Source of the DNA: Halorubrum sp. BV1
GTDB taxonomy: Archaea; Halobacteriota; Halobacteria; Halobacteriales; Haloferacaceae
Direction of reading: 5' to 3'
Length of the DNA: 64,000 nt
Assembly: GCF_000746205.1 (NCBI RefSeq)
Contig: NZ_JQKV01000001.1
Coordinates: 298,814-362,813, forward strand
Numbering within the stretch: the stretch's first letter is position 1; each line of letters begins with the position of its first letter. Both the position numbers and the translations under genes were made by a program. This document shows, in pieces, positions 28,976 to 38,150 of this stretch. The notes under the pieces are model-generated. The model saw only the letters and a program-made list of their open reading frames with translations. It had not been told where the DNA came from and did no database searches.

Positions 28976-30247
28976 CTACACCCGCCGCAACGCGACCACG
29001 GTGAGTGCCCCGAGTCCGGCGACGCCGCCGAGCACCGAAAACAGCACGGCGCTCGTCGCATTCGTGAGCACGAAGCCGGCGAGCGACGCGCCGAGCGCTC
29101 CGACGCCGAACATCGCGAGGTACGTGAATCCGTACGAGAGCCCTTGCACGTCGTCGGGGGCCTCCTCCGAGACGACCACCTGATAGATCGGGGCGGTACC
29201 GTACACGAAAAAGCCGAAGAGGAGACAGATCCCGACGAGCGGAACGGTCCCCGCCTCGCGAACGATCGGGAACGAGAGTGCGAGCACGGCCAACGCCGCG
29301 AAAAAGCCGAGGAACGCCGTGCGGCTCGGGACGCGGTCGGTCAGCCGTCCCCCGACGTACTGGCCGCCGATCCCGACGGTCAAAAGCGCGGTGTAGACGT
29401 ACTGCGATGGCTGGACGGTCTGTCCGAGCAGTTCGACGGGAGCGAGCGCCGGCGACTCCGCGAGCACGTCGGGGAGGAACGTCAACAGCCCGCGATAGTA
29501 CACCCCGTACAGCAGCACCGCGACGAACGCGACGGTGAAAGCCGTCCCGAACAGCGCGCGAGACGACGTGGCCATCTGTCGGAGTTCGGCGGCGATAGAC
29601 ACCGAGGTCTCGTCCGAGTCATCGCCGACCGGATCGGGTTCGTCTGTGCCGTTACCCGACTCGCCTCCCTCCGCTGCCGTGCCGTCGGTCTCGCCGCCGA
29701 CATCGAACTCGATCTGCGTCCCGGCCACGCCGACGGCGACCGCGACGACCGAGAGCACGCCGGCCGCGAGACGCCAGTCGACGAACATCAGGAGCAAGGC
29801 CGTGAGGAGCGGTCCGAAGGCGGTTCCGACGTTACCGCCCACGCCGTGGTACGCGAACACAGTGCCGCGGGCGTCGGCCGTCCGGCTGATGAGAGAGAGG
29901 CCAGCGGGGTGGTAGACGCTCGCGAAACAGCCCCACAACAGCACGGCGGCTCCGAGCGTGAACGGTCCCTGCGCGAGCGCGACGATGCCGAACCCGATCC
30001 CCATCCCGACGACGGCTCCCGAGATCAGCCGCCGCGCGTCGAGGCGGTCCGAGAGCACGCCGCTCACCGGAGCACCGACGCCGATGACGCCGTATCCAAC
30101 GCTCACGACCGCACCGATGACCGCGGCGGATACGTCGAACTCCGCCATCCAGAGGCCGACGAAGAGCGGAATCGAGAGTTCGTACGTATGAAAAAGCCCG
30201 TGTGCGAGGGCAGTGAACTGCACGAGCGCGCGGTCGTTTTCGTCCAT
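28976..30247 (-). CDS. major facilitator superfamily transporter
   Basis: A 423-residue MFS permease with about 12 transmembrane helices in two sets, separated by an acidic cytoplasmic loop (about 190-230, rich in Asp/Glu/Gly). The first half has the MFS loop SDRLDARRL between TM2 and TM3 and a counterpart TDRVPSRTAF in the second half. It begins MDENDRALVQFT at 30247; a TATA-like block (about 30266-30280, reverse) agrees, so the longer frame upstream is rejected. Substrate unknown. It is placed between the CoA-transferase and the IclR gene on the same strand, which suggests carboxylate uptake or efflux. Confidence 0.85.
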   Translation of the reverse strand: MDENDRALVQFTALAHGLFHTYELSIPLFVGLWMAEFDVSAAVIGAVVSVGYGVIGVGAPVSGVLSDRLDARRLISGAVVGMGIGFGIVALAQGPFTLGAAVLLWGCFASVYHPAGLSLISRTADARGTVFAYHGVGGNVGTAFGPLLTALLLMFVDWRLAAGVLSVVAVAVGVAGTQIEFDVGGETDGTAAEGGESGNGTDEPDPVGDDSDETSVSIAAELRQMATSSRALFGTAFTVAFVAVLLYGVYYRGLLTFLPDVLAESPALAPVELLGQTVQPSQYVYTALLTVGIGGQYVGGRLTDRVPSRTAFLGFFAALAVLALSFPIVREAGTVPLVGICLLFGFFVYGTAPIYQVVVSEEAPDDVQGLSYGFTYLAMFGVGALGASLAGFVLTNATSAVLFSVLGGVAGLGALTVVALRRV

Positions 30248-30362
30248 TGATCGAACGTCCACAAAGCAACTAGATAAAATTCGGGGCTGCGTCAAGATAT
30301 CACCGATCCGGCACGCCGTACCGTCTCGTCCCTCGTCTTCGGGATGGCGTGATGACGCCGAC

Positions 30363-31124
30363 TCACACGGAGTGTTCGATGTACAACTCCAGTTCGTTCA
30401 CCGCCCCGAGGATGCGCTCCGGGAGGACCTCGGTGAAGCGGTCGTCGGTGATGCGACTCGCCGGGCCGGCAACGCTCAGTGCGCCTATCACCTCGCCGCC
30501 GGCGTTGATTGGCGCACCGACCGCGTGAACGCCCGCGGTCGTCTCCTGTCGGTTGAACGCGTAGCCGCGGTCGCGGACCCGCTCAAGCTCCTCGAACAGC
30601 TCTTCGCGGCTGACGCTATCGCCGTGGACGCCGTCGAGTCCGCGGGCGTCGATGATCGACTTCACGCGGTCACGGTCGTAGTTCGAGAGGATCGCCTTTC
30701 CGGCCGCGCTCGTGTGGAGCGGCCCGCGTTTGCCGACGTGGGCGCCGGTCTGGACTGCGCTCTGTCCGACCTCCGTGTAGAGGTACACTCGCTGTCCGTT
30801 CTCCTCCACGAGGAACTGCGCGCGCTCGCCCGTCTCGTCGGCGAGCGCGTCGACTTTCTCCTTGATCATCGGATACGCGGTCACACGGCGCTGTATCTGG
30901 CCACCGACCGTGAGAAACTGAAGGCCGAGCGCGTACACGTCACCGTCGTGAACCACGTAGCCGTGCTTCTTGAGCGTCGTGAGGTGTCGGTGGATCGTGC
31001 TCGGAGCTAATTCGATATGCTCGGAGAGTTCGGCGATCGTCATCCCATCAGTACCGCGCAGCACCTCGACTATCTGTAACGACGTTTCAGTCGTTTTGGC
31101 GACCGATTTGGGCGTGCTTTTCAT
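30363..31124 (-). CDS. IclR-family transcriptional regulator, second copy
   Basis: A 253-residue IclR regulator: winged HTH at about 12-75 (LAPSTIHRHLTTLKKHGYVV) and an effector domain with HTSAAGKAILSN. It shares the plan but not close sequence identity with the first IclR protein. ATG at 31124 has a TATA-like gttaagtatc (about 31145-31157, reverse) upstream. Its position at the right end of the MFS/CoA-transferase block, upstream and on the same strand, suggests it controls those genes. Ligand unknown. Confidence 0.9.
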   Translation of the reverse strand: MKSTPKSVAKTTETSLQIVEVLRGTDGMTIAELSEHIELAPSTIHRHLTTLKKHGYVVHDGDVYALGLQFLTVGGQIQRRVTAYPMIKEKVDALADETGERAQFLVEENGQRVYLYTEVGQSAVQTGAHVGKRGPLHTSAAGKAILSNYDRDRVKSIIDARGLDGVHGDSVSREELFEELERVRDRGYAFNRQETTAGVHAVGAPINAGGEVIGALSVAGPASRITDDRFTEVLPERILGAVNELELYIEHSV

Positions 31125-31566
31125 GCGCGTTCTATCGCTAGCAGATACTTAACTTCCCGGTAACTCGGAGAGTACGCAATTATTCGACCAGAGGTGCAGG
31201 CCAGATCGGCCGATAACACGAGCTAATACAGACGATATCCGAGCATATCGAATTTGGATGCGTCTCACGGCCTGTCGAGGGGCGAGACTCGGATCGATCG
31301 CCGGCGTGTCACCCGTGCCACGGCGACGGAGTATCTCTCCTCGTCGTTAATGGGGAATTACAGATATATGATTGTAACACCAATGCGGTTCTATCGACAA
31401 GATGACCGATACGGTCACAGACTGGCCGATAGGCGCGCGGTACTATCGCGCAGTCAGTATCGCGTCACGCAGTCAGCATCACGTCGCGCGATCAGTATAC
31501 AGTTTCGACATGCGGGATTCTGTCGGACAGTACAGTTAGACGCCCGCCTGCACCGTCAGACCGCGG
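31125..31566. other. 442-bp gene-free region between IclR and glycerate kinase genes
   Basis: No open frame with coding character. It holds the IclR promoter (left), an AT-rich patch at about 31345-31385 (gttaatggggaattacagatatatg) and a cluster of degenerate direct repeats at 31444-31495 listed separately. Probably regulatory. Confidence 0.45.
31444..31495. repeat. degenerate tandem repeats between IclR and glycerate kinase genes
   Basis: Three units ending in the motif cagtcag/gatcag: 31444-31457 (14 bp, tatcgcgcagtcag), 31458-31476 (19 bp, tatcgcgtcacgcagtcag) and 31477-31495 (19 bp, five mismatches to the second). The first unit is a 5-bp-shorter version of the second. They may be repeated regulator sites. 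Confidence 0.6.
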
Positions 31567-32922
31567 TTACTCGGTGACGACGAGCACTCTGAGGTCGTTG
31601 ACGTTGGTTCCGGTCACGCCCGAGACGAGGAGCGCGTCACGCTCGTCGAGGTACGGATACACGTCGTTGTCGGCCAGCGCGGCGGTCGCCTCCCGCGCGT
31701 CTTCGCTGCTCGCCACGGTCGCGGCGGTGACGAGCGCCCCTGCGGCGTCCGTCGCACCGTCGATACCGTCGGTGTCGATGGCACCGAGGACGACGCCGTC
31801 GGGGAGATCGAGTGCGGCGCTCACCGCGAACTCCTGATTCGGTCCACCGGTCCCGTCGCCGCGAACGGTCACCGTCGTCTCGCCGCCGGAGAGGATGACG
31901 GCCGGCGGCTCGATCGGATTCCCGGTTATTTGTGCTTCCTCCGCGAGCGCGACGTGCGTCTTCGCAGCCTCGCGTGCCTCCCCCCGGACCGACCGCGAAA
32001 GGATCAACGGCTCGTAACCGGCGTCGTCACACGCCGCGGCCGCGGCCGCGAGCGCGGTAAATCCGTCGGCGAGGATGTGTACGGACACGTCGTCACACGC
32101 CGCGGATGCGTCGTGGTCCGCCTCCGAACCGGCCGTCGCAGCCGACGTCGATTCGAGATGTTCGACGACCGCGCCCGGCGCGTCGATGTCGTAGTCCCCG
32201 AGAACGTCCAGCGCGTCGGCGGCAGTCGTCGGGTTCGGCGACAGCGGGCCGCTGGCGACGACGGCGGGATCGTCCGAGGTGACGTCGCTGAACACGAGAC
32301 CGATCGCCGTCGCCGGGGCGAGCGCACCGGCCAGACCGCCGCCTTTGACGTCCGAGACGGCACGTCGGACCGTGTTGATCGCTTCGATCGGTGCACCGCT
32401 CCGAAGCAGCGAGTCGGTGAGGTCGGTGAGCGCCTCGAGTCCGATGTCGCCGCTCGGAGCGGTGAGGAGCGCGCTCCCGCCGCCGCTGACCGCGACGAGC
32501 GCGAGCGTGTCCGCGTCGCACTCGCGGGCGCGGTCGAGGAGGCGGCGCGTGCCGGTCACGTTCGACTCACTCGGGAGCGGATGGGTCCCCTCGACCATCT
32601 CGACGGGTCCCGCCGGTGCCGGGTCGTCGGTGACGACGACGCCGCCGTCGATGCGGTCGCCGAGCCGATCATAGAGCGCGGCCGCGACCCGACCGGCGGC
32701 GTTACCGCCGCCGAACACGAGCAGTTCGTCGTATCCTGAGAGGTCGACGGCCTGGTCGGCAACCTGGAGCGTCTCGTCGTCGACCGTCACGTCTGCCGCG
32801 ATCACCGACCGCGGATGTGCCGCGTCGACGCCGGCTTCGAGCGCGTCGAGCGCGACTCGGCGGGACGCCCCGCGTCCTTCGGTGTCTCTGTCGCCGCCGC
32901 CGACGTCGTCGCGGTCGAACAT
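31567..32922 (-). CDS. glycerate 2-kinase (DUF4147/MOFRL family)
   Basis: A 451-residue glycerate kinase type II, expected to convert D-glycerate to 2-phosphoglycerate with ATP. The N-terminal DUF4147 domain contains VSGGGSALL and TVRRAVSDVKGGGLA, and the C-terminal MOFRL domain contains ILSGGETTVTV and AIDTDGIDGATDAAGA. One odd feature: the loop that often reads GAGKAA near residue 70 reads GGGNAAG, with Asn for the lysine proposed as catalytic in bacterial enzymes; this may be a haloarchaeal variation. A TATA-like block (about 32944-32954, reverse) supports the ATG at 32922. It fits the hydroxypyruvate/tartrate branch of the region. Confidence 0.88.
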   Translation of the reverse strand: MFDRDDVGGGDRDTEGRGASRRVALDALEAGVDAAHPRSVIAADVTVDDETLQVADQAVDLSGYDELLVFGGGNAAGRVAAALYDRLGDRIDGGVVVTDDPAPAGPVEMVEGTHPLPSESNVTGTRRLLDRARECDADTLALVAVSGGGSALLTAPSGDIGLEALTDLTDSLLRSGAPIEAINTVRRAVSDVKGGGLAGALAPATAIGLVFSDVTSDDPAVVASGPLSPNPTTAADALDVLGDYDIDAPGAVVEHLESTSAATAGSEADHDASAACDDVSVHILADGFTALAAAAAACDDAGYEPLILSRSVRGEAREAAKTHVALAEEAQITGNPIEPPAVILSGGETTVTVRGDGTGGPNQEFAVSAALDLPDGVVLGAIDTDGIDGATDAAGALVTAATVASSEDAREATAALADNDVYPYLDERDALLVSGVTGTNVNDLRVLVVTE

Positions 32923-33022
32923 ACGAGCCCTTCCGCGGGTTTCCTCATAAACGTTGACCCTCGCACGAGTGTCGCCTTCGGTGAGTCCCCACGCTTATGT
33001 CGACCGCGTCGGAGGCGTACGC

Positions 33023-34372
33023 ATGGACACACTCGACGACCTCGTCGTGCCCGAGGAAACCGTCCTCGAAGCCTGCGGCGACACGCCGCTGCCGGAGCTC
33101 GGACTGATAGAGCGCGTCTGGACCACCGACCCCGTCCCGAGCGACCGCGTCGAGTCGGCGGCGGCCGAGGCGGTCGACTCGCTCGATTTCGACGACGTGC
33201 CGGCGGGGGGTGAGGTCGCCGTCGGTGCCGGAAGCCGCGGGATCGCAAACCTCCCGTCTATCGTACGCGGTGTCGTTGGGGCGGTCCGCGACGCGGGATA
33301 CGACCCGTTTGTGTTCCCGGCCATGGGAAGCCACGGCGGTGCGACGGGTGAGGGGCAACGCGGGATGCTCGAATCGCTCGGCGTCACGGAGGATGCGATC
33401 GGCTGTGAGATTCGGTCGAGCATGGAGGTTGTCCGCGTCGGCGAGACCGACGACCGGGGCGTTCCCGTGTACGCCGACGCGCACGCCGCCGCGGCCGACG
33501 CGATCGTGCCCGTCAATCGAGTGAAGCCGCACACCGACTACGACGGACCCGTCGAGAGCGGCCTTTCGAAGATGCTCGTGATCGGCATGGGGAAACAGCG
33601 CGGCGCGAAGACGGCACACGAGTGGGCGATAGACTGGAGCTTCCGGAACATGATCCCGGAGATCACGGAGGAACTGCTCACCGAACTACCGGTCGCGGGC
33701 GGCGTCGCCATCGTCGAGGATCAGTTCGACGACACGGCGCTGATCGAGGGCGTCCCGCCGTCCGGCTTTCTGGATCGAGAGGCGGAGCTGTTAGAACGCG
33801 CGTACGACCTCCTGCCGACCGTCCCGTTCGACGACGTGGACGTGCTCGTCCTCGACCGGCAGGGAAAAGACGTCAGCGGACAGGGTATGGACACGAACGT
33901 GATCGGTCGGCGACCGTTCGCGATCAACGAGCCCGCACCCGACCGCCCCGACATCAAACGCATCTTCGTCCGGGGACTGACAGAGACCACCCACGGGAAC
34001 GCGATGGGGATGGGGTCCGCGGACTTCGTCCATCGCGACCTCGCCGCCGAACTCGACAGTTCGACCTCGCTCATCAACGCGATCACGGCGAGCACGACGC
34101 GGGGCGTCCGCCTCCCACCCGTCGTGGAGACCGATCGCGCGGGCCTCGTCGCATCGCTGTCGACGGTCGGCGTCGTCGACCCCGAGACGGTACGTGTGCT
34201 CCGAGCCACGGACACCATGCGGCTCGACCGGCTGTACGCGTCGCCCGCGCTCCTTGAGGAGGCCCGCGACCGCTCCGACCTGCGAGTCGTCGCCGAGCCG
34301 ACGCCGATCGAGTTCGACGGCGGGGCGTTCGCGGCATCGACTCCCCACGAAACGGGAGACGCCGACACCTGA
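33023..34372 (+). CDS. LarA-like (lactate racemase domain, DUF2088) protein
   Basis: A 449-residue protein with the DUF2088 domain of nickel-pincer racemases. Visible family segments are FPAMGSHGGATGEGQ (about 100), NRVKPHTDYDGPVESG and KMLVIGMGKQRGAK (about 175-200, carrying the lysine/histidine residues that hold the pincer cofactor in LarA). LarA relatives racemise or epimerise 2-hydroxyacids such as lactate and malate. No LarB/C/E cofactor genes lie in the window, so activity would need them elsewhere. It is divergent from glycerate kinase (100 bp). The start at 33023 fits cttatgtcg about 25-32 bp upstream. Specific substrate unknown. Confidence 0.78.
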   Translation: MDTLDDLVVPEETVLEACGDTPLPELGLIERVWTTDPVPSDRVESAAAEAVDSLDFDDVPAGGEVAVGAGSRGIANLPSIVRGVVGAVRDAGYDPFVFPAMGSHGGATGEGQRGMLESLGVTEDAIGCEIRSSMEVVRVGETDDRGVPVYADAHAAAADAIVPVNRVKPHTDYDGPVESGLSKMLVIGMGKQRGAKTAHEWAIDWSFRNMIPEITEELLTELPVAGGVAIVEDQFDDTALIEGVPPSGFLDREAELLERAYDLLPTVPFDDVDVLVLDRQGKDVSGQGMDTNVIGRRPFAINEPAPDRPDIKRIFVRGLTETTHGNAMGMGSADFVHRDLAAELDSSTSLINAITASTTRGVRLPPVVETDRAGLVASLSTVGVVDPETVRVLRATDTMRLDRLYASPALLEEARDRSDLRVVAEPTPIEFDGGAFAASTPHETGDADT

Positions 34373-34551
34373 GTCCGGGGTGCCCTCAAGCGCTCACCGT
34401 CCTCAAAGTTGGGACACAATTATCACATTCCAATATATTATTCAAAAATTATGATTGTGCGTCCAGTCTTGTCATCGAAGATGACGGCTCGCGGAGCCGA
34501 TTTGCCTGTATGGAAACGCTTTCCCGCCCAACTCCAGACAGTTGAACCGAC

Positions 34552-35340
34552 ATGGATCTAGCTATCGACGGCAACGCGGCGCTCGTCACCGCATCGTCAA
34601 GCGGACTCGGCAAGGCGTCGGCGAAGGCGCTCGCTCGCGAGGGAGCCAACGTCGTCATCAACGGTCGCGACGAGGACCGACTCGCCGAAGCGCTCGAAGA
34701 GGTCGAGGCGGTCGCATCGGGAGAAGTCGTCGCGCAGTCCGGCGATCTGACCGACCCCGACGACATCGAGACGCTCGTCGAGCGGACCGTCGACGAGTTC
34801 GGGACCATCGATCACCTCGTCACCAGTGCGGGCGGTCCGCCGTCCGGGGCGTTCCTCGACACCGACGACGACGACTGGGAGGACGCGTACGAGCTGCTGG
34901 TGATGAGCGTCGTGCGGCTCGCCCGCGAGGCCGAGCCGTACCTCAGCGAGGGCGACGGCGGAACGATCGTCACGATCACGTCGAGCAGCGTCAAGGAGGC
35001 GATCGACAGTCTCGTCCTCTCGAACTCCGTCCGCATGGGCGTCATCGGTCTCGAAAAGACGCTCTCGAAGGAGTTCGCGCCCGACGTGCGGGCGAACGCC
35101 GTGCTTCCCGGTTCACACGAAACCGCTCGTATCGAGAACCTTGTCAACGCCGCGCTCGAACGCGGCGAGTACGACTCCTACGAGGAGGGGCTCGACGAGT
35201 GGGCACAGAACCCGCTCGAACGCGTCGGCGACCCGATGGAACTCGGCAACACCGTCGCGTTCCTCTCTTCGCCGAAGTCGGGATACGTCAACGGTGCCGC
35301 CCTCCCCATCGACGGCGGGTCGACGCAGTCGAACCTCTAG
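34552..35340 (+). CDS. short-chain dehydrogenase/reductase-like protein without the catalytic tyrosine
   Basis: A 262-residue SDR-fold protein. The nucleotide motif is TASSSGLG (for TGxxxGxG), NAGG is altered to SAGGPPSG, and the catalytic serine is present (TITSSSVKEA). The usual YxxxK is replaced by an NSVRMG segment, so the proton-donating tyrosine appears to be missing. A known subgroup resembling beta-ketoacyl-ACP reductase shares these changes. It may bind NAD(P) without ordinary alcohol/ketone chemistry, or use another residue. ATG at 34552; an AT-rich tract at 34420-34455 could carry the promoter, leaving a long leader. Substrate unknown. Confidence 0.83.
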   Translation: MDLAIDGNAALVTASSSGLGKASAKALAREGANVVINGRDEDRLAEALEEVEAVASGEVVAQSGDLTDPDDIETLVERTVDEFGTIDHLVTSAGGPPSGAFLDTDDDDWEDAYELLVMSVVRLAREAEPYLSEGDGGTIVTITSSSVKEAIDSLVLSNSVRMGVIGLEKTLSKEFAPDVRANAVLPGSHETARIENLVNAALERGEYDSYEEGLDEWAQNPLERVGDPMELGNTVAFLSSPKSGYVNGAALPIDGGSTQSNL

Positions 35341-35505
35341 CGGGCGCGACAACCCGCGTCTTCGGATGTCAGTCTGAACAGGGTTTCACGGCCGGTCGCG
35401 AACGGTCGAACACGACGCGATTGTGTATCGGCCGATCCGTCACTGCATGATATTAATGAAATTGTATGATTCCACCAACGTATCATATTTTTGAGTGTGT
35501 GTCGG

Positions 35506-36279
35506 TCACTCGAACGACGGGTCGCGCTTCGCTAAGAACGCCTGCATTCCCTCACGCTGATCGTGCGTGCCGAACAGTCCCGACCACGCGCGGCGCTCCA
35601 CGGCGAGTCCCGTTGGGGTCGGACCGTCGTCGGCCGCGTTCAGCGCCTCTTTTGCGGCGCGCATCGCCGTCGCCGACTGCGCTGCCAGCGTCTCCGCTAA
35701 CTCGTCGACCCGGTCGTCGAACGCCTCGTCGGCGACGACCTCGCCGACGAGGCCGCACTCGGCGGCCGCGTCGGCGTCGATCCGCTCGCCGAGGAAGATC
35801 AGGCGACGCGCCGTCTCGTCGCCGACGAGCGCCGGCAGCCGCTGGGTGCCGCCCCATCCCGGGATGATTCCGAGGTCAATCTCGGTCTGCCCGAAAACGG
35901 CGCTGTCGGCGGCGACCCGGAGGTCGCAGGCGAGCGCGAGTTCACAGCCGCCCCCGAGCGCGTAGCCGTCGACCGCGGCGATCACGGGCGCGGGGAACGA
36001 CTCGATCGTGTCGGCGACGCGGTGTCCGAGTTCGGCGTACGCCTGCGCCTCCGGCGTCGACAGGTCGACCATGTACGAGATGTCCGCGCCCGCGATGAAC
36101 GCCTCCTCGCCCGCACCGGCGAGGATCACCGCCCGAGCGTCTTCGGCCGCGGCCTCTGCGAGCCCCGCTTCGATCGCTTCGAGCGTGTCGACGGTGAGGG
36201 CGTTGAGCTGATCCGGGCGGTCGACGGTCAGCGTCGCGACGCCGTCCTCGACGGTGAGCGTGATTGTGTCCCACGTCAT
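35506..36279 (-). CDS. enoyl-CoA hydratase/isomerase-family protein, second copy
   Basis: A 257-residue crotonase with canonical oxyanion-hole segments (FIAGADISYM and VDGYALGGGCELA). By eye against rat hydratase, the first catalytic glutamate is kept (FGQTEIDLG) but the second is Arg (ARRLIFLG). This is the reverse of the loss in the crotonase at 18055-18837. It could be an isomerase or a hydratase with altered mechanism. The C-terminus (THDQREGMQAFLAKRDPSF) is typical of the family. ATG at 36279; a T-rich block about 25 bp upstream is a weak promoter. Confidence 0.87.
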   Translation of the reverse strand: MTWDTITLTVEDGVATLTVDRPDQLNALTVDTLEAIEAGLAEAAAEDARAVILAGAGEEAFIAGADISYMVDLSTPEAQAYAELGHRVADTIESFPAPVIAAVDGYALGGGCELALACDLRVAADSAVFGQTEIDLGIIPGWGGTQRLPALVGDETARRLIFLGERIDADAAAECGLVGEVVADEAFDDRVDELAETLAAQSATAMRAAKEALNAADDGPTPTGLAVERRAWSGLFGTHDQREGMQAFLAKRDPSFE

Positions 36280-36394
36280 GCCTGCGACTCACGGCGGAGG
36301 GGGAAAACCGTTCGCCAGCCGGAACCCACTGGCCGAGCGCGGTGCGCCGGCGGTCCCGGCGTCGCGGTCACCTTCGCTCGCGTCGGCTCGCGCC

Positions 36395-36616
36395 TCAGAG
36401 TTCCTCGCGGCTGTCGATCTCGGTATAGATGAACCACGCTGCCGTGTACGCGCCGGTAAAGAGCAGGTAGCCGAACACGAGGCCGACGAGCTGTCGGGAG
36501 CCGAGTCCGCCCGGAAGTGTCCGCGAGAGCACCGTCAGCGCGACGGCGAACACGACGAGTGAAAACACTCCGGAGAGAGCATACACGCCGAGATCAGAGG
36601 TGAGGCGGTCGCGCAC
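36395..36616 (-). CDS. small two-helix membrane protein, unknown function
   Basis: A 73-residue protein starting at GTG 36616 (MRDRLTSDLGVYAL). Two hydrophobic helices (about 14-30 and 40-60) with a short charged tail (YTEIDSREEL). The GTG is preferred because TTTATTAGTC (about 36637-36646, reverse) lies 21-30 bp upstream; longer frames overlap the aroC promoter and lack a start signal. It overlaps no other gene and is divergent from aroC. I do not recognise a named family. Confidence 0.6.
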   Translation of the reverse strand: MRDRLTSDLGVYALSGVFSLVVFAVALTVLSRTLPGGLGSRQLVGLVFGYLLFTGAYTAAWFIYTEIDSREEL

Positions 36617-36704
36617 GACCCGACCAACGCAGCCGACTAATAAACAATCGTCGGTCACTCCGTCGGTCGTGCGGACACCGTCCCGCCGCTGCGCGGATTG
36701 CAAC

Positions 36705-36715
36705 CCATATATGCC
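36705..36715 (+). promoter_or_regulatory. TATA box of aroC
   Basis: ccatatatgcc lies 20-30 bp before the ATG at 36735. Confidence 0.55.
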
Positions 36716-36734
36716 CCCGGGGACACGTAGGGGT

Positions 36735-37922
36735 ATGAACGGAAACCGGTTCGGTCGACTCTTCCAGTTGACCACCTACGGGGAGAGCCACGGCGACGCG
36801 ATGGGTGTGACGGTGTCTGGCGTTCCCGCGGGCGTCGAACTCGACGAGGAGGCCATTCAGGCGCAGCTCGACCGGCGCAAGCCGGGGCAGTCGATGATCA
36901 CGACCTCGCGTGGCGAGCCCGACGAGGTGACCGTGAACTCCGGCGTGCAGGACGGCTACACGACCGGGACGCCGATCGGAATGGTGATCCAGAACAAGGA
37001 CGCCCGCTCGGGGAAGTACGAACCGTACGTCACCGCGCCGCGACCCTCCCACGGCGATTACACCTATTCCGCGAAGTTCGGCACGCGCAACTGGGGTGGC
37101 GGTGGACGCTCCTCGGCGCGTGAGACCGTGAACTGGGTCGCCGCGGGCGCGGTCGCAGAGCAGGTGCTCGACGCCTCCGAGTACGACGTGGAGATCAAAG
37201 CGCACGTGAACCGGATCGGCGACGTCGAGGCCGACGCGGTGAGCTTCGATCGGATCCTCGAACGCTCGGAGGAAAACGACGTCCGGTGTGCCGACCCCGA
37301 GGCGGCCGCCGAGATGCAGGAGCTGATAGAGGAGTACCAGGAGGCGGGCGACTCCATCGGCGGCTCCATTTACTTCGAGTGTCGGGGCGTCCCCCGCGGG
37401 CTCGGCGCGCCGCGCTTCGACGGCTTCCCAAGCCGGCTCGGGCAGGCGATGTTCTCGATCCCGGCCACGACCGGCGTCGAGTTCGGGCTCGGCAAAGACG
37501 CGGTCGACGTGGCGGGAAGCGACCGCAACGAGGACTGGACGTTCGACGACGGCGAGTCGTTCGAGCACGTCGAGAGCGAGGAGGGCGATCCCGTCCCCGT
37601 CGGCAACGATCACGGCGGGCTCCAGGGCGGCATCACGACTGGCGAGCCGATCTACGGCGAGGCGACGTGGCACGCGCCGACCTCGATCCCGAAGAAGCAG
37701 CGCTCCGCCGACTGGGAGACGGGCGAGGAGAAGACGGTTCAGGTCGTCGGGCGACACGACCCCGTCCTCCCGCCGCGGGCCGTCCCCGTCGTCGAGGCGA
37801 TGTTATACTGCACCGTCCTCGACTTCATGCTCCTCGCCGGCCGGATCACCCCCGACAGAGTCGACGGGAGACCGGGCGAGTACGACACCGACTACCATCC
37901 GAGCAGTCCGGACAACGCGTAG
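36735..37922 (+). CDS. aroC: chorismate synthase
   Basis: A 395-residue enzyme that converts EPSP to chorismate, the last shikimate step, using reduced FMN. Signatures are complete: GESHGDAMGVTVSGVPAG at the start, SGKYEPYVTAPRPSHGDYT, GGGRSSARETV, GNDHGGLQGGITTG and DPVLPPRAVPVVEAM. Length is normal. ATG 36735 gives MNGNRFGRLF, the usual start, and has a TATA box 20-30 bp upstream. tyrA lies 14 kb downstream, so aromatic biosynthesis genes are not clustered here. Confidence 0.97.
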   Translation: MNGNRFGRLFQLTTYGESHGDAMGVTVSGVPAGVELDEEAIQAQLDRRKPGQSMITTSRGEPDEVTVNSGVQDGYTTGTPIGMVIQNKDARSGKYEPYVTAPRPSHGDYTYSAKFGTRNWGGGGRSSARETVNWVAAGAVAEQVLDASEYDVEIKAHVNRIGDVEADAVSFDRILERSEENDVRCADPEAAAEMQELIEEYQEAGDSIGGSIYFECRGVPRGLGAPRFDGFPSRLGQAMFSIPATTGVEFGLGKDAVDVAGSDRNEDWTFDDGESFEHVESEEGDPVPVGNDHGGLQGGITTGEPIYGEATWHAPTSIPKKQRSADWETGEEKTVQVVGRHDPVLPPRAVPVVEAMLYCTVLDFMLLAGRITPDRVDGRPGEYDTDYHPSSPDNA

Positions 37923-38013
37923 CGAGCGCAACGCACCGTCAACAGTCGCGTTCGGCGCGCGCCTCGGAGCGCCCGATAGGGCGCGACGGAGCCCGCGCGA
38001 GGGAGACCGAGGG

Positions 38014-38039
38014 GACCCGCCGGACCGGTCCGGCGGGTC
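38014..38039. repeat. 26-bp perfect palindrome within a GC-rich element downstream of aroC
   Basis: The 26 bases gacccgccggacc/ggtccggcgggtc are fully self-complementary. They sit in a GC-rich segment (about 37960-38075) that ends with ccgaggctggggagg (38047-38061), also found in reverse orientation next to the hairpin at 55669-55708. A bidirectional terminator or a small interspersed repeat element fits. Confidence 0.75.
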
Positions 38040-38150
38040 ACCGAGGCCGAGGCTGGGGAGGCGTGAGGTGCGGTTGTCGACCGCGACCGCGACGCGTCGG
38101 TTCCTGCGTCTGACCCGCCGCCCGACTCACACTCCCCCCGACAACCCGAC

